Shown here: positions 60,130 to 64,000 of the stretch, piece after piece
Layout: every line of letters begins with the position of its first letter
Position numbering within the stretch: position 1 is the stretch's first letter
Assembly (NCBI RefSeq): GCF_043677095.1
Contig: NZ_JBHLJR010000007.1
Location: forward strand, 124,001 to 188,000
Direction: 5' to 3'
Source of the DNA: Natronococcus roseus
GTDB taxonomy: Archaea; Halobacteriota; Halobacteria; Halobacteriales; Natrialbaceae
DNA length: 64,000 nucleotides
Notes under the pieces: model-generated
What the model was told of the DNA's origin: nothing
The model's database searches: none
What the model saw: the letters and a program-made list of their open reading frames with translations, nothing else
Made by a program: the position numbers and the translations under genes

Positions 60130-62184
60130 ATGACTCGAGAATCCCACTGTTCGTACCAGTATCGATCACTGAGTGAGACAGCGCCGGCAGCCGTTGGACC
60201 ACTTCCCGTTACGGAACCCGATCACTGTCCACATCAGCCCGTCTCCAGCGACGACGATCGCTGCTTGTTCCATACTACAGAGGGCGAGTATCCATCTAGT
60301 ACGATCACTGATGCGTTTCTCGAAGCAGTGTCCGGACCGGATCAGGAAACGACATTTGCAGGTGGTCGTCTCGAATCAGTAAATCTCTCGGGAACAGTCC
60401 TCGAGACTCCCAATGGCGAACCGATCGACCTTCGGGGGGCAACTATCGAGGGCGACCTCAATCTCTCGAATGCGACGGTCAAAGTACCGCTTCTCCTCGG
60501 GAATATCGCTATTACAGGCGCGCTTGACGCTCGTGGCGCACGGTTCGAATGTGTAGTTGATCTGGCGGGCGCGAAGATTGGCCGACAGACGCTGCTCTCT
60601 CACGCTCAGTTCAATAGTGGCCTGGTCGCTAACGCGCTCGACGCCGGATTCATCGACGCGAGAGACTTCTCGGTAGACGGACCGGCGGTACTCGACGACG
60701 CATCGTTCAGTGCCAACGTCAGATTTGCCAGATCGGAGTTCGGCGGTGACCTCTCATGTGAGCGAACTGAATGGCCACCGCTTACTGATTTTGCGATGAT
60801 TGCAGTCACGGACGAGGCGTCGTTCGCCGACAGTACCGTCAGTGGCGAGTTTCGACTCACTGGGGCATCGTTCGACGGAGACCTTACGCTATCCGGGATC
60901 GAAGTTAACGGTGACGTCTCCTGCAGTCACGCAGTCGTCACCGGCTCACTGAACGCATCCCAGGCAACGTTCGGGAACGAGGTGGATTTCGAGGATTTCC
61001 GCCACCACGGTACGAACGCTTCATTTGATCAGAGTGCCTTCGAAGGCTACACCTCGTTTTCGTTTGCCAACTTCGAGGACTCGCTCTCGTTCACGGACAG
61101 TACATTCGAGGACGAGGTCTGGTTCACGTACGGCACGTTCGAGGAAACCGTCGACTTCGAGGGAGCTCGATTCGAAAATTTGACTCATCTTCGGGATGCT
61201 ACGTTCGAGAGCAATGTCATCGTTCGAAACGTCTGCTCAAGATCCCAGCTGTTTTTCCACGGCTCGATGATCGACGGCGATCTCGATTCTAGGGAAGCTA
61301 CGCTCGATCACTTCCAGTTCGGTGCCGAACTCGCCGGCCATGCGGATTTTCGAAGCGTTCGGTTCGACGCACAAGCGGTATTCAAACAGACGGAGTTCGG
61401 CGGAACAGCCCGCTTTGACCTCGCTTCGTTCGCCGGCGACCCAGACTTCACTGGATGCCAGTTTTTGTCTGAGGTCTCGTTCGATGAAACAGAATTTCTC
61501 GTTCGCCCGACCTTCGATGATGCACGATTCGCGGTCGAACCCGATCTCGATGCCGCGGATTTCTCTCGTTCAATAGAGGGAACAGAGGGTCCCCTGATCG
61601 TGGCCCGGCCCGAAGAACTCAACAACGCTAGGGCGACGGTCCCGCTTGATGCTCTCTCGGGAGATATTGCCGTTCCTGCACAGGCAGCACGGCTCATCGA
61701 ACCGAACGTCCCTCGCACGAAAGCGCTCGTAACCGCTCTCAAAAATCTTGATCACGAGGCTTGGTATGGACTGTTCCATCACAGTCTCAAGCTTGCTCGA
61801 ACAGCCGCAGTCGAAGTTGATGCTGATGAGACGCCCACTGTATATGTCGTTGGGTTCGCAATAGATGGCGACGCCGAGAAACCAGACGAATTGCTTGAGG
61901 AAACGTCACTGATCGCAGCGTACACTATCGTCGAGAAAGACTTTCAAATCGAATTCAGCCACCTAGAGTCCAAATTCGAACAATTCGACCATCTTGTGGC
62001 CGTTCCCGGTAGTACCGATGCACTCGAGTCGGACGTTTCTGTGGCGACGCATATCGAGTTTCGGAATGCCATCTTGCGGTGCCTGATGGTACAGATTGCA
62101 CGGTATAATCATCAGGAGGAAGAGAACACGTTGCAATTCGACTGTCTTCCGGCTATTGTTGGAATCTTCCGCCTCGATACGTAG
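60130..62184 (+). CDS. Large pentapeptide-repeat-like protein with a C-terminal domain
   Basis: A 684-residue protein. Residues about 80-480 are made of five-residue-periodic units of the A(D/N/S)F-x-x kind, for example ASFDGDLTLSGIEVNGDVSC and FANFEDSLSFTDSTFEDEVW, which should fold as a quadrilateral beta-helix. The N-terminus (residues 1-50) holds Cys/His residues (HCSYQYRS, DHCPHQP, RCLFH) that may bind zinc. The C-terminal 170 residues form a mixed domain (YGLFHHSLKLARTAAVEVDA, YTIVEKDFQIEFSHLESKFE) with no family I know. Pentapeptide proteins can mimic DNA and bind gyrase. It follows an HhH-type gene, hinting at DNA-related work. Confidence 0.72.
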   Translation: MTRESHCSYQYRSLSETAPAAVGPLPVTEPDHCPHQPVSSDDDRCLFHTTEGEYPSSTITDAFLEAVSGPDQETTFAGGRLESVNLSGTVLETPNGEPIDLRGATIEGDLNLSNATVKVPLLLGNIAITGALDARGARFECVVDLAGAKIGRQTLLSHAQFNSGLVANALDAGFIDARDFSVDGPAVLDDASFSANVRFARSEFGGDLSCERTEWPPLTDFAMIAVTDEASFADSTVSGEFRLTGASFDGDLTLSGIEVNGDVSCSHAVVTGSLNASQATFGNEVDFEDFRHHGTNASFDQSAFEGYTSFSFANFEDSLSFTDSTFEDEVWFTYGTFEETVDFEGARFENLTHLRDATFESNVIVRNVCSRSQLFFHGSMIDGDLDSREATLDHFQFGAELAGHADFRSVRFDAQAVFKQTEFGGTARFDLASFAGDPDFTGCQFLSEVSFDETEFLVRPTFDDARFAVEPDLDAADFSRSIEGTEGPLIVARPEELNNARATVPLDALSGDIAVPAQAARLIEPNVPRTKALVTALKNLDHEAWYGLFHHSLKLARTAAVEVDADETPTVYVVGFAIDGDAEKPDELLEETSLIAAYTIVEKDFQIEFSHLESKFEQFDHLVAVPGSTDALESDVSVATHIEFRNAILRCLMVQIARYNHQEEENTLQFDCLPAIVGIFRLDT

Positions 62185-62279
62185 ACTGCCGAGTGCTGTT
62201 CCGGCTTGGCGATTACCGGCGATTTCTTTTTGGGCCTAGTGAGGATGGCTCTGCCGTCGGAGCACAGTTGACTTTCGAG

Positions 62280-62507
62280 TTACGTTTCTGGGTGGTCGTA
62301 CTGGTGGAACTGGTACTTACCTGTTCGCATCACCCAGTGCCGGTCGTCAAACTCGAGAAGATCGTCATTGCTGACCGCCGTCGAGACGAGGTCTGGGATA
62401 CTGGTGCTGGTGATACCGCGGTCACGTGCGAGGTCCAAGATTTCCTCGAGAGTGGCACCTGGGTTCTCCGCGACAACCTCCAGGACCTGATCATAATCCT
62501 CTGTCAT
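62280..62507 (-). CDS. Small winged-helix-like protein
   Basis: A 75-residue protein. Helices in DQVLEVVAENPGATLEEILD and RDRGITSTSIPDLVSTAVS are followed by a LEFDDRHWVM wing-like hairpin, the layout of a small winged helix. It converges on the pentapeptide-like gene. The preceding gene in the same direction is a zinc-ribbon protein only 3 bases away, so they probably form an operon. It may be a DNA-binding regulator or an adapter. Confidence 0.68.
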   Translation of the reverse strand: MTEDYDQVLEVVAENPGATLEEILDLARDRGITSTSIPDLVSTAVSNDDLLEFDDRHWVMRTGKYQFHQYDHPET

Positions 62508-62510
62508 GGA

Positions 62511-62663
62511 TCAGGATATCCGGTACATGGCGATTGCGTCTGCTCCGCAGGTAGGACAGGCTTCAGTGTCCTCACTCACGGAGGTTCCGCAGTTGCGACA
62601 TTCGTACACGATTTCTGGCTGCTTTGTCCAGGGCAGCAACCGGTCTACACGTTCAAATAGCAT
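62511..62663 (-). CDS. Very small zinc-ribbon protein
   Basis: A 50-residue protein starting MLFERVDRLLPWTKQPE at 62663; a longer frame exists but this start gives the family's short amphipathic helix. YECRNCGTSVSEDTEACPTC is a complete two-CxxC ribbon. It closely parallels the 48-residue protein at 19173-19319. It lies between another small Cys-rich gene (62674-62826) and the winged-helix-like gene (62280-62507), with gaps of 10 and 3 bases, so the three look cotranscribed. Confidence 0.78.
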   Translation of the reverse strand: MLFERVDRLLPWTKQPEIVYECRNCGTSVSEDTEACPTCGADAIAMYRIS

Positions 62664-62673
62664 GGGGAGGGAG

Positions 62674-62826
62674 TCACTCCGGGTTTGCGACGTCCCGGCA
62701 TTCGGGGCACTCGGCGTATACTGCTGGTCCTGTCTCTGTTTCATATTCAACGATCACGTTGGCCGTCGTGATCTCGGCTTGGCAGAACGGGCATGTACCG
62801 AGAGATGGAGGGTTCGCCGTGGACAT
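62674..62826 (-). CDS. Very small Cys-rich zinc-finger protein
   Basis: A 50-residue protein (MSTANPPSLGTCPFCQAEIT at the start) with CPFC and CPEC pairs separated by about 26 residues, forming a treble-clef or ribbon site. It ends DVANPE. It begins a minus-strand group of three small genes. This kind of short two-CxxC protein is frequent in haloarchaea; function unknown. Confidence 0.72.
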   Translation of the reverse strand: MSTANPPSLGTCPFCQAEITTANVIVEYETETGPAVYAECPECRDVANPE

Positions 62827-63295
62827 GGGTTGGTAGAGGCGGTGTGTGGAAAGGAGGGAGCGCGTGTGACTTGTAACAGGGTGGTGGTGTGTCCGCTCCC
62901 CCTATTTTCAGTATCGTATCCGGATTTGTATATAGGCGGGCCAACCACAGTGAAACTGAAACCCGAGATCTGGCGGCGGGGCTGTCAACGAGCGAGATGG
63001 TGTGTGGGGTACTGTTACGTCGAGGACCTCGTTAGCTAACGTTCGCCATCGATTGATTCGGTCTCTGTGGTTTTCATGGCTTTGCGTAAGAGCGTTTTCG
63101 GTTAACCAACACCAGGATGTCAAAAGGGGCACTGTTAGTTAGACTTGCGAGACACGTAGGGATTTCCCCGTGAGATTGGTAGGTCAGTGTATGAGTGGCG
63201 ATCTCGATACTTACGAGGTTCGATCTTTTATACATATTATCACATGCCACATACTGTCACCAAACATTATAGTGGAGCAGCAGAAACGGTAACGC
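62827..63295. other. Intergenic region without supported gene
   Basis: About 470 bases upstream of both flanking units. TTGTATATAG near 62925 is a plausible TATA for the minus-strand group. TTAACCAACA at 63102-63111 matches the arms seen at 54803. Nothing else is evident. Confidence 0.45.
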
Positions 63296-63874
63296 ATGTC
63301 TGAAAAGGAGGGGGAGGCAACAGCAGGTGCTCTCTCAGACGAAATAACCGACCAGAAAGAGAACAAACGACCAGCATCGGAAATTGTCACCGATGAAGGA
63401 AATCTCACCTACATCAAATATAATATCGGACTGTTAGCGATCGTTGGGGTAGGTTTCGGACTGACAGGCGGCCTCGGAGCACGATTTTTCGCTGGTGGTG
63501 GTGATGCTGGTGCAGCGATGGCTGGAGGGATCTTCATGATTGCTGTTTTTGCGGTCATGGCACTCAGTGGCCCGATTCTGAGTGTTTTCATCGGACTGCA
63601 GTTTTCTCGACAAGTGAGGGATACGTACGAAGCAATCGTCAGTTCTTTCGCTAGTGGCGTTGGGGGCTATTTTGCGATGATGGCCACTGGCGTTCTCATT
63701 ACAATGATTATCGCACCGAGTGGAGGTGGGGGTGCAGAAGGCGACACTACGGGCAATTTCTTCAACCTCGGCGACGTCCTTCTCCCATTGATTGTAATGG
63801 CGATCCCTGTTGGGCTTGTGGCAGCTGGAATCGTCTACTTCAATGAAAGAGTATTTGGGAGCGAAACACTCTAA
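63296..63874 (+). CDS. Four-pass membrane protein of unknown function
   Basis: A 192-residue protein. The first 40 residues are charged and cytoplasmic (MSEKEGEATAGALSDEITDQ). Four hydrophobic helices follow: IGLLAIVGVGFGLTGGLG, MAGGIFMIAVFAVMALSG, SGVGGYFAMMATGVLITMII and LLPLIVMAIPVGLVAAGIVY. A Gly-rich loop (SGGGGAEGDTTG) separates the last two. Similar small Gly-rich membrane proteins occur in haloarchaea without known role. The TATA-like AACATTATAGTGG lies upstream. It is the last gene in the window. Confidence 0.7.
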   Translation: MSEKEGEATAGALSDEITDQKENKRPASEIVTDEGNLTYIKYNIGLLAIVGVGFGLTGGLGARFFAGGGDAGAAMAGGIFMIAVFAVMALSGPILSVFIGLQFSRQVRDTYEAIVSSFASGVGGYFAMMATGVLITMIIAPSGGGGAEGDTTGNFFNLGDVLLPLIVMAIPVGLVAAGIVYFNERVFGSETL

Positions 63875-64000
63875 ATCTCGCTGCTATAGAGACGAGTGGC
63901 TCCGTTGAAATCCTTCAGAGATGACATTGAGAAGAGTTACTCTTTCCACCGGGTTTCGCGGATCCGACTGAAAACTAGTTCCTTAGCGAATCGCAAGACG

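Overview
This window comes from a haloarchaeon, probably of the Natrialba/Haloterrigena/Natrinema type. The evidence is the strongly acidic proteins, the high GC of the first 34 kb, Tat signal peptides with lipoboxes, a TFB general transcription factor, an Orc1/Cdc6 protein with origin recognition boxes, Bat-type HTH-10 regulators, many small zinc-ribbon proteins and promoters suggesting leaderless mRNAs. No rRNA, tRNA or CRISPR array was found.

Region 1 (1-34 kb) is GC-rich and looks like native replicon. It begins with the end of a diphthamide synthase, a flavin-binding PPOX protein, an ATP-grasp/protease-fold fusion and a zinc-finger protein. A complete nitrous oxide reductase operon follows (nosZ, a membrane protein, nosD, nosF, nosY, nosL; 6.4-12.9 kb), with reading frames that overlap or nearly abut. 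After it come a Bat-like regulator, a winged-helix regulator and a large secreted protein with an unusual Gln/Val/Gly helical repeat (16.7-19.2 kb). At 19.4-23.9 kb lies an odd cassette: a cupin, three periplasmic-binding-fold proteins with no signal peptide and no transporter partners, a VOC-fold enzyme and a methyltransferase.

Region 2 (23.9-28.3 kb) is a replication and partition module. A ParA ATPase overlaps a ribbon-helix-helix partner gene and is preceded by direct repeats spaced 13 bp apart, which I read as a candidate centromere/operator. Next is an orc1/cdc6 gene with origin recognition boxes on both sides. Two of these form a perfect 29-bp inverted repeat around an AT-rich segment, the classical layout of a haloarchaeal origin. 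A TRAM protein, an FGGY sugar kinase, a TFB, an EamA transporter and a polysaccharide deacetylase lie beyond.

Region 3 (34-64 kb) has visibly lower GC and different codon use, and starts with a 1.5-kb gene-free stretch followed by a tyrosine recombinase at 35.5 kb. It reads as an acquired island for catabolism of an organic acid. A tripartite tricarboxylate (TctCBA) importer, two MFS carriers and an SBF symporter would import the substrate. An alcohol dehydrogenase, a glutaredoxin-DinB fusion, an M14-type deacylase, a D-2-hydroxyacid dehydrogenase, an MmgE/PrpD enzyme, an SDR, an enolase-superfamily enzyme and a GlcD-type FAD oxidase would process it. An IclR regulator probably acts on three copies of GTTCGT-N5-ACGAAC found near it. 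The island also holds two decayed IS6-type transposases, a frameshifted luciferase-family gene and an HhH protein next to a large pentapeptide-like protein.

Functional assignments rest on motif recognition by eye. No database search or alignment was run.
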